Positions 39,529 through 50,521 of a stretch of DNA of 64,000 bases are shown here, piece by piece. Below the pieces are notes generated by a model that was not told where the DNA came from, searched no databases, and saw only the letters and a list, made by a program, of their open reading frames with translations. This DNA comes from CAVZRC01 sp963777695. GTDB taxonomy: Bacteria; Planctomycetota; Planctomycetia; Isosphaerales; Isosphaeraceae. The translations under genes and the position numbers were made by a program. The first letter of the stretch is position 1; every line of letters begins with the position of its first letter. The stretch lies in assembly GCA_963777695.1 (NCBI GenBank), contig CAVZRC010000003.1, positions 4,898,001 to 4,962,000 on the forward strand, given 5' to 3'.

Positions 39529-40455
39529 TCACTCGAAGGACGGGAAGACCTGGCCATAGGCGGCGCGCTGGAAGATCTTGGCGGCCTCTTCGATCGGCAT
39601 GCCGACGAGCTTCAGCCGGCCGGGTGAGCCCTCCTTCTCGGGGTTGGTGTAGGGCGTTCCGAGGCCGAGCTGGACGGCCTGATGGAGGTGCTGCACGCCC
39701 AGAGTCTCGAAACCGAGAAGGAATGCGCCGACGGTGTCGACCGAGACGGGGTTCCGGCCGGCGATCACCAGCCCGGTCTCGATCGGCTTCCCGCCGATGG
39801 GCCCGGTGCCGATCATCGCCGGATGGCCGACGACGATCGACAGGTCGATCGGGAATCGCATCAGCATCCCCACCAGGAACGCATGTTTGTCCTGGAGTAT
39901 ATTATGCGGATGGAGCTTCTGGCTGACGCGCGGATGGCCGTAGAAGTCGGCGGCCGGGAAGCTCATGGCGATGTTCTTGATCGCCAGGGTCACGGTGGCG
40001 CTCCGGTGGACCTTGAGCTGGGCGAGCGAGACGAGCTTCTCATACTGGAGCACCCTCGGGTTGACCATCACCTGCCGCTGGGGGCCGAACGGAAGGTCAA
40101 CCGCGACGAACGGCGCCAGGTTGTGATCGAACCACTCGACGCCCTCCTGGCTGATGACGTCCAGGTACCCCATGACGCGAAACACATCCTCGGTCTGCTT
40201 GGCCCCCGCGCCGCCGGTCACGACGATCGATTTGGGGTGGAGAGTCTTGATGAAGCGGATCGTCGCGCGCAGGCTATCCGCCTGCGTGCACGCCGTCTTG
40301 TCGTCCTCGGTCGCCGTGGTGTCGTTCGGCTTGATCGCGACCACGCGATCCCGGAAGTCATCAAGGGCTACACGCGAGAGCGCCTCGGTGATCGCCTTCT
40401 CGATGTTGTCGGGCTGGTGGGCGATGGAGACGGTCAACGAAGCTTCCGCATTCAT
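39529..40455 (-). CDS. DUF362 domain protein
   Basis: 308 residues. The DUF362 pattern is visible in 'RVVAIKPNDTTA' near residue 40, 'SIVVTGGAGAKQTEDVFRVM' and 'GGKPIETGLVIAGRNPVSVD'. DUF362 proteins often accompany iron-sulfur or lipid/cell-wall functions, but this one has no ferredoxin domain or Cys cluster, so its activity is unassigned. Convergent with the small ORF before it; no close operon partner. Confidence 0.8.
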   Translation of the reverse strand: MNAEASLTVSIAHQPDNIEKAITEALSRVALDDFRDRVVAIKPNDTTATEDDKTACTQADSLRATIRFIKTLHPKSIVVTGGAGAKQTEDVFRVMGYLDVISQEGVEWFDHNLAPFVAVDLPFGPQRQVMVNPRVLQYEKLVSLAQLKVHRSATVTLAIKNIAMSFPAADFYGHPRVSQKLHPHNILQDKHAFLVGMLMRFPIDLSIVVGHPAMIGTGPIGGKPIETGLVIAGRNPVSVDTVGAFLLGFETLGVQHLHQAVQLGLGTPYTNPEKEGSPGRLKLVGMPIEEAAKIFQRAAYGQVFPSFE

Positions 40456-40656
40456 GGCGAAACGGCCTCCCCTTTCGTTGCGAGAACGAGTTCGGATCGA
40501 CGATACCCGAGGGACAACCTGGATACTCCAGGCAACTGGCGTGCCCGCGGGCCTCGGAGAAGAAGCCTGCGATTCATGGGTTCTTGCAAGAACACCGGGT
40601 AGGACCGGCCTGATGAGCTCTCGATCTATCGAACATCCGGATGACCCGACGACAGA

Positions 40657-41110
40657 TCAGTAGGAGCGTCCGTGCAGCGTTCCTGCGGTCATCGCCAGGA
40701 CGGCCAACGCGTGGACGAACCAGGCGACGGTGCGCACTACGTTACTTCGGACCAGGGCGCGATGGGCTTCCGGTTCGAAATCCCCGCGCGAGCCGGTCAT
40801 GCAGGGGGACCGAGAGTCGGGCCGTCGCCAACCATGTGACGACCGCTGCCGTCAGGCCGACCCATGCCAGCCAGGGACTCGCCCCGTGCGGACACCGGAA
40901 GACCAGCCAGGCGCTCGACAGCAACTCCACGACCATCGGCACGAGCACCACGAACGTCATCAATCGGACGTGCTCGGCATGGTACCGCGTGAACGCCGTC
41001 GTCTCCACCCGCTCGAACAGGGGATAATGCACGACCTGGACGACCACGATCACGCCCGTCATGTAGAGCGTCGAGGCCAGGCAGGCCAGGAGCGCGATCG
41101 TGCTCGACAT
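40657..41110 (-). CDS. Four-helix integral membrane protein (one frameshift)
   Basis: Starts at 41110 (MSSTIALLACLASTLYMTGV) and has three hydrophobic helices. The frame then breaks near 40782-40788, after ARG. In the adjacent frame the sequence DFEPEAHRALVRSNVVRTVA continues with a fourth helix (FVHALAVLAMTAGTLHG) and ends at 40657. The joined protein is about 150 residues with a pattern typical of DUF1772-like membrane proteins. Without repair it would end prematurely at 40742. Function unknown. Confidence 0.65.
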
Positions 41111-41355
41111 CGTGTGTGGTCCTCATCGATGAGTGATTCCCACCATCGCCATACGGCGGGTCCGGATAGGATAGCTCGGGAAGTGATACGCGAGAAGATG
41201 AGGACGTCGGGACGATGGCCGATGCCTCGGAATGGCCTCCGGTCCTTCATCCCGACCATCCTGCCTGGGAGCGAACCGGCAGGTCTCGCGGCGTGTCCTC
41301 CCGACGGCAGCCTGGTTTCCCTTACCCTCTTGACGAACATCGGAGCCCAATCGAG

Positions 41356-41832
41356 ATGAACCGCGACGTGATCGAATCGTTCGCCGCCGGAGGCGACATC
41401 ATGCGGAGGGCCGTGCAGGGCCTCACCCGCGACGACCTGATCGCCCGACCCGGGCCCGGAGACTGGTCGATCCAGGAGATCGTCATCCACATGGCCGACA
41501 GCGACGAGATCGCCATCGACCGCATGAAGCGGATCGTAACCGAAGACAATCCCCCCCTGCTCTACGCCGATGAGACCGCCTACATCGACCGCCTCCTGCC
41601 CCACGACCAGTCGATCGAAGATGCACTGGCGCTGGTCGAGGTCGGGCGCAGGCAGTGGAGCCGCGTGCTCCGCAAGCTGCCCGACGCGGCCTTCTCCCGG
41701 ACCGGGACGCACAACCGGAAGGGCGTCTTGACCCTCGGCGAGATGGTCGTCAACTACACCAAGCACCTCGAGCATCACCTCGTCTTCCTCAAGGCCAAGC
41801 GCGAGCGACTGGGCAAGCCTCTCTCCTCCTGA
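41356..41832 (+). CDS. DinB-superfamily protein
   Basis: 158 residues from ATG 41356. The DinB/YfiT four-helix bundle is indicated by 'GDWSIQEIVIHMADSDEIAI' (first metal-binding His) and 'TKHLEHHLVFL' (second and third His). Members are metal-dependent thiol transferases or hydrolases, e.g. mycothiol- or bacillithiol-dependent. Divergent from the membrane protein gene; 245 bp separates them. Confidence 0.8.
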   Translation: MNRDVIESFAAGGDIMRRAVQGLTRDDLIARPGPGDWSIQEIVIHMADSDEIAIDRMKRIVTEDNPPLLYADETAYIDRLLPHDQSIEDALALVEVGRRQWSRVLRKLPDAAFSRTGTHNRKGVLTLGEMVVNYTKHLEHHLVFLKAKRERLGKPLSS

Positions 41833-41941
41833 CCGCCCACGACGACCCATTTCCGCCTCGGGATCGAAATCCGACCCGCCCGCGCCAACAAAGTGACCGA
41901 TTGGGGTACAACCTATCGGACACCACGGGGGCGCGGGGCCA

Positions 41942-42514
41942 TTGAGCGACAACCAGTCAGACGGCGATCGGAGACAGGGCCTGGGCGACCGGGCATCGCG
42001 CGTGGAATTCGTCCGCGCGTCGTATGCCGACCTGTTCCGATGGTTCTGTCGCCTGACGGGTTCGCCCGACCGTGCGGCCGACCTGACCCAGGAGACCTTC
42101 GCGGCATTCTGGGTCTCGCTCGACCGGATCCGCCGGGATGTCTCACCGAGGACATGGCTGTACGCGATCGGCCGGAACCTCTGGCGCAAGCAGGCTCGCG
42201 ACCGGAGGCACCACCGGGAGGAATTCCCCGAGTTCGTCCCGGACGACACCCCATCCCCCGGGAGTCGGGCCGAGGATCGCGAATTCCGCGAGGCGGCCGA
42301 GCGGGCGGTCATCGAGTTGTCCGACGACCTGCGCGAGGCGTTCACCCTGCGGTTCTGGCACGATTTCGCGTATGACCAGATCGGGGCAATCCAGGGCGTG
42401 ACCGCCGGCGTGGTGCGCTGGCGGTTCTTCGCCGCACGACGTCGATTGCAGGAGAAGCTTGCGGCCTGGGATCCGGAACGGGACCGGGCCGAGGAGGATC
42501 AACATGCGCGTTGA
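41942..42514 (+). CDS. ECF RNA polymerase sigma factor
   Basis: 190 residues from TTG 41942. Region 2 contains 'YADLFRWFCRLTGSPDRAAD' and 'LTQETFAAFWVSLDRIR', followed by the region 4 helix-turn-helix 'LRFWHDFAYDQIGAIQGVTAGVVRWRF'-type segment (both in standard positions). It overlaps the next gene by 11 bases (42504-42514), so it is the first gene of a three-gene operon with an anti-sigma-like and a LolA-fold protein. Directs RNA polymerase to an envelope- or stress-related regulon, by analogy. Confidence 0.9.
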   Translation: MSDNQSDGDRRQGLGDRASRVEFVRASYADLFRWFCRLTGSPDRAADLTQETFAAFWVSLDRIRRDVSPRTWLYAIGRNLWRKQARDRRHHREEFPEFVPDDTPSPGSRAEDREFREAAERAVIELSDDLREAFTLRFWHDFAYDQIGAIQGVTAGVVRWRFFAARRRLQEKLAAWDPERDRAEEDQHAR

Positions 42515-43439
42515 GAGATTCTCGGAGGGCGAGCCTGCGGTCCCGACACCGCTCGATCGCCGGATGCAGTCGATCGATGCCGGCCCGGTCCCCGACGATC
42601 TGCTGGACCGTTGCCTGGCGACCATCCCCGATTCGGATGAGCATTTCCGATCTCGTCCAAGACGGCTGTCCGGCTGGAAGGCCAGGATCACGGCCGCCGC
42701 CGCCGCCGTGTTCCTGATCGGAGCCATCGGACTGCTCGCTCGGCCTCGCCCGGCGGACGCGGCCGAACTCCTGAAGTCCGTCGAATGGACCGCACGCAAG
42801 GTCGCGGCGTCGCATTCCGTCATGCTCAACCGCGGCCCTCTCGAGACTCGTCGCGAGGAGACCTGGTTCGTCCGCGACAAGGGCCGGCGCGAGGAAGTGC
42901 GCGACCATGATGAACTCATCGCCGTGTTCGTCCGCAACCGCCGATGGGATTTTCGCTGGGACGTGCGCGGACGGATCGTCGCCGCGTGGTCGACCGATCT
43001 GGCGACCGGCCACCACAACCCGGAATCCGAGGGGATCGTGCAGGACAGCGAGGCCCTGCTCCGCTGGGCCGAGTCGAACCGCGCCGAGATCCGCGTCAAG
43101 CCCGACACGATCGATGGCCGTCGGACGCGGAAGCTCCTGTTGCGATGGCCCGGCCCACCGAGCGGAGGGTCCGTGCCGCGAGCCGAGACGATCTGGTTCG
43201 ATCCCGACTCGCTTCGTCCCATGAAGCGCCTCATCGAGTTCGACGACGGGCGATCGATCGAGACCCGGATCGACTATCCGGCGCCCGAAGCGGTCGCGGA
43301 AGACCTCTTCACGTTCCGGCCGCCACCGGACGTGGTGATCGAGATCAACGACCCCGACCTGGGACGGCAGGTCTATTCCGAGGCCCGGAAGCGGCCGGCC
43401 GATCCGGCTCCGCATGTTCAAGAAGGAGGCAAACGATGA
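42504..43439 (+). CDS. Membrane-bound anti-sigma-like protein with LolA-like exterior domain
   Basis: 311 residues from ATG 42504. A short cytoplasmic N-terminus (about 70 residues, with 'LDRRMQSIDAGPVPDDLLDRCLATIP') is followed by one TM helix (ITAAAAAVFLIGAIGLLA) and an extracytoplasmic domain. That domain resembles the LolA/RseB fold ('ELLKSVEWTARKVAASH', 'ETRREETWFVRDKGRREEV'). Translational overlap with the sigma gene upstream and with the next gene (ATGA at 43436-43439) supports a sigma/anti-sigma pair. Regulates the sigma factor by binding, inferred from architecture. Confidence 0.75.
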   Translation: MRVERFSEGEPAVPTPLDRRMQSIDAGPVPDDLLDRCLATIPDSDEHFRSRPRRLSGWKARITAAAAAVFLIGAIGLLARPRPADAAELLKSVEWTARKVAASHSVMLNRGPLETRREETWFVRDKGRREEVRDHDELIAVFVRNRRWDFRWDVRGRIVAAWSTDLATGHHNPESEGIVQDSEALLRWAESNRAEIRVKPDTIDGRRTRKLLLRWPGPPSGGSVPRAETIWFDPDSLRPMKRLIEFDDGRSIETRIDYPAPEAVAEDLFTFRPPPDVVIEINDPDLGRQVYSEARKRPADPAPHVQEGGKR

Positions 43440-44602
43440 GAAGACTGATCCCGACCCGGCGAGCGACCATCATCATCGGCGTGGCTGCACTCGCGACGGG
43501 CCTGACCGCCTGGCTGACCGCTCGGGGTGCCGATACGCCCGAGGCACTCGAGATCAAGGCACGCCTGCTGCGCCAGGCGCAACGCATCGAGAGCCTGGAC
43601 GTATCCTTCAAGCTCGAAGCCAAGACCCCCTTGAAACCGGAACAGTTGCTTGCCCTGGCCGAGTACCACAACCAGCTCTTCCTCCCCAAGGACGAATGGC
43701 GCATCGCGTTCAAGGGGAACAGGCGATACTCCAGACAGATCCAGCCCGAGCGCATGAACCTACTCAGGCCGGCGGGCGAGTATGGCGTGACGCCCCCTCA
43801 ACCCGTCAATCCCAAGGCCCCGGCATGGGTCCAGAAGAACCAGAAAGCGATGATCGATGAATATGAACGCTCGGTCGCCAACATGAAGGCATTGGAAGCC
43901 CGAGGTACCAAAATGCCCCGGAGGGACCCCGAGATTCGAATCTTCATGGATCGCGACGTGACCCGCGCCTTCAACGGCCACACCCTCTGGATGAGACGCC
44001 GGAGGTCGGAGAAGGTCATCGAATATCAAGTCTGGCCCGCCTCGTCGGAGGCCAACTGGTTCCAACCGTCGGCCTACCAGTCGGCCGCGGGGTTGTTCGT
44101 TCCGGACCCGACCGCGAACGCGATGGCCGGCAAAGTCCAGGCGATGTTCCGGGTCGCTGAATGGGTCAAGGAACATTCGTACGGGCTCGAGCAGAAGACC
44201 GATGTGGTGGACGGCTCGACCTGCGTCGTGCTCGCAGGGAGCCTCAACTCGATCCTCCAGCCTTCCCTGTTCGTCGGCCAACTGACCGATCGGATCTGGC
44301 TCGACCGCGACCATGGCCTGGCGTTGCGAAGGCGCGAGTTCGCCCGGGACGGCCGCGTTTACATGCGATGGGAGAACTCGGAACTGCGAGAGGTCGAGCC
44401 GGGCATCTGGCTGCCCGCTCGTTGCCGGCACGATTCGTTCTCCGACGATGCCCCGTCCGAATGGAAGGGCAAGCCCGTCATGACCGAGGAGATCCGCGTG
44501 GAGAAGATCGAGATCAACCATGTCCCCGATGACCTATTCGACATGACTCCCCAGAAAGGCGACGAAGTCGAAGACTTACGCGGGATTCTCCGGGGAAAGT
44601 AG
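43436..44602 (+). CDS. Exported LolA/RseB-like protein
   Basis: 388 residues from ATG 43436 with GGAGG seven bases upstream. A signal helix (TIIIGVAALATGLTAWLTARG) precedes a LolA-like beta-sheet domain ('AQRIESLDVSFKLEAKTPLK', 'IWLDRDHGLALRRREFARDG', 'SELREVEPGIWLPARCRHDS'). In the RseA/RseB system an RseB protein of this fold binds and modulates the anti-sigma factor; the same role is a reasonable guess here. Last gene of the three-gene sigma operon. Confidence 0.7.
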   Translation: MRRLIPTRRATIIIGVAALATGLTAWLTARGADTPEALEIKARLLRQAQRIESLDVSFKLEAKTPLKPEQLLALAEYHNQLFLPKDEWRIAFKGNRRYSRQIQPERMNLLRPAGEYGVTPPQPVNPKAPAWVQKNQKAMIDEYERSVANMKALEARGTKMPRRDPEIRIFMDRDVTRAFNGHTLWMRRRRSEKVIEYQVWPASSEANWFQPSAYQSAAGLFVPDPTANAMAGKVQAMFRVAEWVKEHSYGLEQKTDVVDGSTCVVLAGSLNSILQPSLFVGQLTDRIWLDRDHGLALRRREFARDGRVYMRWENSELREVEPGIWLPARCRHDSFSDDAPSEWKGKPVMTEEIRVEKIEINHVPDDLFDMTPQKGDEVEDLRGILRGK

Positions 44603-44716
44603 AACGACGTTTTGAGCGAATCCTCGCCTTCCGGCCCGAGTGGTATTGAACGTGCATGAAGAGATCCCGACATACCTTCGGACGCATCGACGGAATCGGG
44701 AGACAGAGTTCAAGCC

Positions 44717-46737
44717 ATGGGGTCGGAAGGGCAGAAGGTGCCGCAAACCGATGGTGCGCCGTCGCGCGTCGTCATCGAGGGGGTCGCCCCCGAGATCGAC
44801 GGCGGGCGATTCCCGATCAAGCGGACCGTCGGTGAGGAGGTCGTCGTCTCGGCGGATATCTTCGCCGAGGGGCACGACCTCCTCACCGCAGTCGTGAAGT
44901 ACCGCAGCCCGGGTGACCTCGAGTGGTCCGAGAGCCCGATGGCGCCGCTCGTCAACGACCGATGGACCGGCCGCTTTACGGTGGATGTGCTCGGCCGTTA
45001 CGAATACTCCTTCGAGGCATGGGTCGATCGCTTCCGATCGTGGCTCAAGGAGCTGTCGAAGAAGAACGAGGCGGGCCAGGACGTCTCGAGCGAACTGCTC
45101 GAAGGCGCCGAGCATGTCCGAGAGGCCGCGGGCGCGCCCGAGGTCCGGACGCCGATTGGCTCCGCGAGCAATCGCGAATCCTGCGCGATACGACCAATCC
45201 GGCCGCCCGCATCCGGGTCGCATTGGACCCGCAGCTTGCGTCGACCATGGCGCGTCATCCCGATCGGAGGGGCAGCCAGTCCTACGATCGCACGCTCGTC
45301 GTGACCGTGGAACGCGAGCGGGCGCGATATGGGGCCTGGTACGAGATGTTCCCCCGCTCGTGCGCGGTCGAGCCCGGCCGGCATGGGACGCTCAGGGACG
45401 TGGAGGCACGGCTTCCCTACGTCGCCGGGATGAAATTCGACGTCCTGTACTTGCCTCCCATCCACCCGATCGGGCGAAGTTTCCGCAAAGGTCCTAACAA
45501 CACGTTGAATCCGGGGCCGGGGGATCCCGGCAGCCCCTGGGCCATCGGCTCGGAATCCGGCGGTCACAAGTCCATCCATCCCGAGCTCGGGACCCTCGAC
45601 GACTTCGACCGGCTCGTCGCCGCCGCGGATCGGCTGGGCATCGAGATCGCGCTCGACATCGCCTTCCAGTGCTCCCCCGACCACCCTTACGTCCGCGAGC
45701 ACCCGGAGTGGTTTCGCCATCGACCCGACGGCACCATCAAGTACGCCGAGAATCCCCCCAAGAAATATCAAGATATTTATCCACTCGACTTCGAATGCGA
45801 CGCCTGGCGTTCGCTCTGGGACGAGCTGCGCGACGTCTTCCTGTTCTGGGTCGATCGCGGCGTCAAGATCTTCCGCGTCGACAACCCGCACACCAAGCCG
45901 TTCGCGTTCTGGGACTGGGTCATCGCCGAGGTCCAGGGCCGGCATCCCGATGTCCTCTTCCTTTCCGAGGCGTTCACGCGGCCGAAGGTCATGCGGCGGC
46001 TGGCCAAGGGGGGCTTCTCGCAGTCGTACACCTATTTCACCTGGCGCAACACCAAGGACGAGCTCACGACCTACTTGACCGAGCTGACCCGGTCGGATTC
46101 CGCCGAGGTCATGCGGCCGAACTTGTTCGCCAACACGCCCGACATCCTGCCGGAATACCTCCAGTACGGCGAGCGGGAGGGGTTCCAGATCCGCGCGGTG
46201 CTGGCCGCGACCCTCGGCGCGACCTACGGGATCTACGGGCCGACGTTCGAGCTCAGCGTCTCGCAGCCCGTCCGTCATGGCTCGGAAGAATACCTGGACT
46301 CCGAGAAATACCAGCTGCGGCACTGGGACCTCGACGACCCGGAGAGCCTCCGCGACTACATCGCCCGGATCAACGAGATCCGTCGCGAGAATCCCGCCCT
46401 GCACCACGACCGCAACTTGCAGTTCTACCCGGTCGATAACGACCGCATCCTGTTCTACGGCAAAGCAACGCCCGACCTGGAGAATATCATCCTCGTCGTC
46501 GTCAACCTCGACCCGAATCACGTCCAGTCGGGCTGGGTCCACGTCCCGGCTGCCGAGCTGGGCCTGGCCGTCGGGCCTGGCGGGTCGTTCCAGGTCCACG
46601 ACCTGATCGGCGACGCCCGCTTCCTCTGGCACGACGCGCCGAACTTCGTCCAGCTCGACCCGGCGGTCAGCCCCGCCCAGATCTTCCGCGTCCGTCGCAA
46701 GGTCAAGACCGAAAGAGACTTTGATTATTACTTCTAG
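44717..46737 (+). CDS. glgE: GlgE, alpha-1,4-glucan:maltose-1-phosphate maltosyltransferase (one frameshift)
   Basis: N-terminal domain begins MGSEGQKVPQTDGAPSRVVI and is followed by 'PIKRTVGEEVVVSADIFAEG'. The frame breaks near 45126-45145; in the next frame 'GPDADWLREQSRILRDTTNP' and 'RYGAWYEMFPRSCAVEPGRH' continue as in the family. GH13 motifs: 'KIFRVDNPHTKPFAFWDWVI' (catalytic Asp nucleophile), 'LFLSEAFTRPKVM' (acid/base Glu). About 673 residues when joined, the family norm. GlgE transfers maltose from maltose-1-phosphate to alpha-1,4-glucan. The next gene encodes the kinase that makes that substrate. Confidence 0.93.
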
Positions 46738-46811
46738 ACGTGCGGTTTTCGGACGGATCGGCGACCGCCCGCGAGATCCCCGTCGCCTCGGTACATCTGG
46801 AGTGATCGTCC

Positions 46812-49800
46812 ATGTCGATCCTGCGCGCGCAGAAGGGCTGGGAGGGCCTGCTCGAGGGAGAGGTCCGCGACTCCCTGGAGCGGGAAGGCCTGCCCGAATT
46901 CCTCAAGAAGCAGCGATGGTTCGCCGGCAAGGCGCGCGAGCTGACGTCGACCCGGATCGCCGAGGCGGCGCATCCGGGCGACTTCCCCGAGGGGACGCTC
47001 TTGCTCCTGGTCGAAGTCCGGTATCGCGAGGGCGACCCCGAGACCTACTTCGTGCCGATCCGATTGGCCGGCGGGGCCGACGCGGAGCGTTGGACGCGCG
47101 AGGCTCCCGGCCGAGTCATCGCGCGGTTCGCCGGCCCCCGCGGCGATCGCCTGCTCTATGACGCGATGATCGATCCCGACGTCTGCCACGCGATCCTCGA
47201 CGCGATCGCCGAGGATCGCGTCATACCCGCCGGCTCCGGCCAGATCCGAGCCATCAAGACTCCTCAGTTCAACCGCGCCCGCGGGCCGAAGGGAATCCCG
47301 CTGGAGGTCGTGCGCGGCAAGGCCGAGCAAAGCAACACGGCGGTGATGTTCGATCACCGGCTGATCCTCAAGGTCTTCCGCCGCATCGAGCCGGGGATCA
47401 ACCCGGACTTCGAGATCGGCCGGTTCCTCGGCGAGCGCACCCATTTCGACCGGGTGCCCAAGGTGGCCGGCGCCCTCGAATATCACCGGAGCCGGTCCGA
47501 GCCGATCTCGCTGGCGATCCTCCAGGAATTGGTCATCAACCAGGGCACAGGCTGGGAGCACGCCCTTCATGAATTGAAGGGCTACTTCGAACGGGCCGAC
47601 CGCCGAAAGGAGATCGGCCCACTTGCCAACGACGCCCAACGATCGTATCTGGAACTGGCCGGCCAGGAGCCTCCCTCGGCCGTGAAGGAGCTGATCGGCC
47701 CTTACCTGGAAGCCGCCGCCCGGCTCGGGCGCCGGACGGCCGAGCTCCACCGCGCGCTCGCCGCCGACGCCAAAGACGCCGACTTCGCACCCGAGCCGAT
47801 GTCCCGCGCCGACCTCGAGGAACTCCGGTCCGAGGTCGACGGCGAGTTCGAAACCGCGATCGCCACGCTCCGCTCGCACGCCGATCAGCTCCCGAAGAAT
47901 TGCGCGCCCCCGCTCGGCCGGATCCTCGAGGGTTCGGCGCGACTCCGGAAGCGCCTCGAACCGATCTCGAAGCTCGCCGCGGATGTCGTGAAGACCCGTG
48001 TCCACGGCGACTACCATCTCGGCCAGGTCCTCCGCACCGACGGCGACTTCATCATCCTCGACTTCGAGGGCGAGCCGGCCCGGAGCGTCGAGGAGCGTCG
48101 CGAGAAGCGATCGCCTCTGAAGGACGTCGTGGGCATGCTCCGCTCGTTCGATTACGCGGCGTTCGCCGCCCTCTTCGAGTTCACGAAGTCCCGGCCCGAG
48201 GCGTTCGAGCGGCTCATCCCCTGGGCCAGGCTCTGGCAGACCTGGACGTCGGCCGTGTTCTGGCGCGCGTATCGCGACGCCTCGGGCCGCGCCCCTCATC
48301 TCCCCCAGGATCCGTCGAGCCTCGCGCTGCTGCTCGACGCCTACGCACTGGACAAGATCTTGTATGAGCTCCTCTACGAGCTGAACAACCGGCCGACCTG
48401 GGTGTGCATCCCCCTCCAGGGGATCGAGTCGCTGATCGAGCGGGAAGAGGCCGCGGAGGAGTCGGCGGCCTCCATCCGGATCCCGGAGGGCTCCCGCCCG
48501 GGCACGGTCGCCGGCACGCGGCTGAGCGACTTCGACTTGCACCTCCTGGGCGAGGGGACGCACTACCGGTCTTATGAGAAGCTGGGCGCCCACGTCGTGG
48601 AGCTCAATGGGACCCTGGGAACCGACTTCGCCGTCTGGGCGCCGAACGCGCGGGGGGTCTCGGTCATCGGCGAATTCAACGACTGGGACCCCGACGCCGA
48701 CCGCATGCAACGGCGCGGCAACGGAGGCATCTGGGAGCGATTCGTCCCGGGCGTTCTCGCCGGGACGACCTACAAATATGCGATCACTCCGCGCCACGGA
48801 GGGCCGACGTTGGACAAGGCCGACCCCCATGCGTTCTCTGCGGAGCTCCGACCCGGGACCAGCTCGAAGGTCTGGGACCTCTCCGTCTACGAGTGGGGCG
48901 ATCGGGAATGGATGGCGGGCCGTGGCCGGGCCCAGGCGCTCGACAGGCCCATCTCCCTCTACGAGGTCCATCTGGGCTCCTGGATGCGCAATCCCGACGA
49001 GAACAATCGCTGGCTGACCTATCGCGAGATCGCGCCAAGGCTCGCCGATTACGCCCATGAGATGGGCTTCACCCACGTCGAGATCCTGCCGCCGGGCGAG
49101 CACCCCTTCGACGGCTCCTGGGGCTATCAGCAGACCGCCTGCTACGCCCCGACGAGCCGCTTCGGCTCCCCCGACGACTTCATGGCGATGGTCGATACTC
49201 TGCACCGTCGCGGGATCGGTGTGATCCTCGACTGGGTCCCCGCCCACTTCCCCGACGATCCGCATGGATTGGCCCTGTTCGACGGCACGTTCCTCTACGA
49301 GAACGCCGACCCTCGGCGGGGCTTCCAGAAAGAGTGGAATACCCACGTCTTCGACTACGGCCGGCCGGAGGTCGTCAACTTCCTGATCAGCAACGCCCTG
49401 TTCTGGCTGGACAAGTACCATGTCGATGGCTTGCGCGTCGATGCCGTCGCTTCGATGCTCTATCTCGACTATTCGCGCGGGCCCGGCGAGTGGCTCCCCA
49501 ACGAGTTCGGCGGGCGGGAGAACCTCGAGGCGATCGCCTTCCTCCGCCGGCTCAACGATCGGGTCCACGCCGACTTCCCCGGCGCCCTGACGATCGCCGA
49601 GGAGTTCAACGGCCTGGCCCATGGTCTCGCGGCCGACCGGCGTCGGCGGGCTCGGCTTCGACCTGAAATGGGACCTCGGCTGGATGCACGACACACTCGA
49701 TTACATGTCGGTCGATCCGCTGTTTCGCAAGCACCATCACAACCAGCTCACCTTCCGGGGAATGTATGCCTTCACCGAGAACTTCGTCCTGCCGCTCTCG

Positions 49801-50418
49801 CACGACGAGGTCGTCCATGGTAAAGGCTCGCTGATCAACAAGATGCCCGGCGACACCTGGCAGAAATTCGCCAACCTCCGACTGCTCTTCGGCTGGATGC
49901 ACGCCCAGCCGGGCAAGAAGCTGATGTTCATGGGCGACGAGTTCGGCCAGTGGCGCGAGTGGAATCACGACACCAGCCTGGATTGGCACCTCCTTGGGGA
50001 GCCATTCCACCAGGGACTGCGGCGATGGGTCCGCGACTTGAATACCGTCTACCGGGGTCAACCGGCGTTTCATGAGCTCGACTGCCATCCCAGCGGCTTC
50101 GCCTGGGCCGATGTCCACGACTCCGAGCAGAGCGTGATCAGCCTGTTCCGCAAGGGCAAGTCGCCCGATGAGATCGTCCTGATAGCCTGCAACTTCACGC
50201 CGATGCCGCGACACAACTACCGGATCGGCGTCCCTCGCAACGGATTCTGGGAGGAGATCCTGAATTCCGACGCGACGCTCTACGGCGGGAGCGGCCAGGG
50301 GAACATCGGCGGCATCCGCACCGCGCCGGTCTCCTGGCATGGCCACCACCATTCGCTCAACCTCGTCCTACCTCCGCTCGGTATGATCGCCCTGAAATGG
50401 TCGGGCAAGCAACCCTAG
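46812..50418 (+). CDS. mak-glgB: Maltokinase-GlgB fusion (one frameshift)
   Basis: N-terminal half (residues 1-470): maltokinase with N-cap 'FLKKQRWFAGKARELTSTRI' and the kinase-loop 'KTRVHGDYHLGQVLRTDGDF' then 'IILDFEGEPARS'. C-terminal half: branching enzyme with 'FAVWAPNARGVSVIGEFNDW', 'HPFDGSWGYQQTACYAPTSR', 'VDGLRVDAVASMLYLDYSR' (Asp nucleophile) and 'LPLSHDEVVHGKGSLINKM'. The frame breaks at 49605-49606: GAGGAGTTCAACG is present where one T fewer gives EESTAWPMVSRPTG, the usual catalytic-Glu block. About 1200 residues in total. It phosphorylates maltose and introduces alpha-1,6 branches; follows glgE after 74 bp. Confidence 0.93.
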
Positions 50419-50521
50419 TGGCTAGTGGCTGGCGACGGCGACACGGTACGCTGGGAGGGATCGGGGCGACGATTCCGGCCCGGGCGTCGGCATCGGATTC
50501 CATCTCCCCGCGAGGGTGGGA

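Noticed and set aside
49560..49680. Programmed ribosomal frameshifting in the GlgB half
   Set aside because: There is no slippery heptamer or downstream structure, and one extra T explains the shift exactly; a similar break is seen in many unrelated genes here.
46734..49694. A 986-codon minus-strand open frame across the maltokinase-GlgB gene
   Set aside because: The plus strand carries unmistakable kinase and GH13 motifs; the antisense frame has none and is a shadow.
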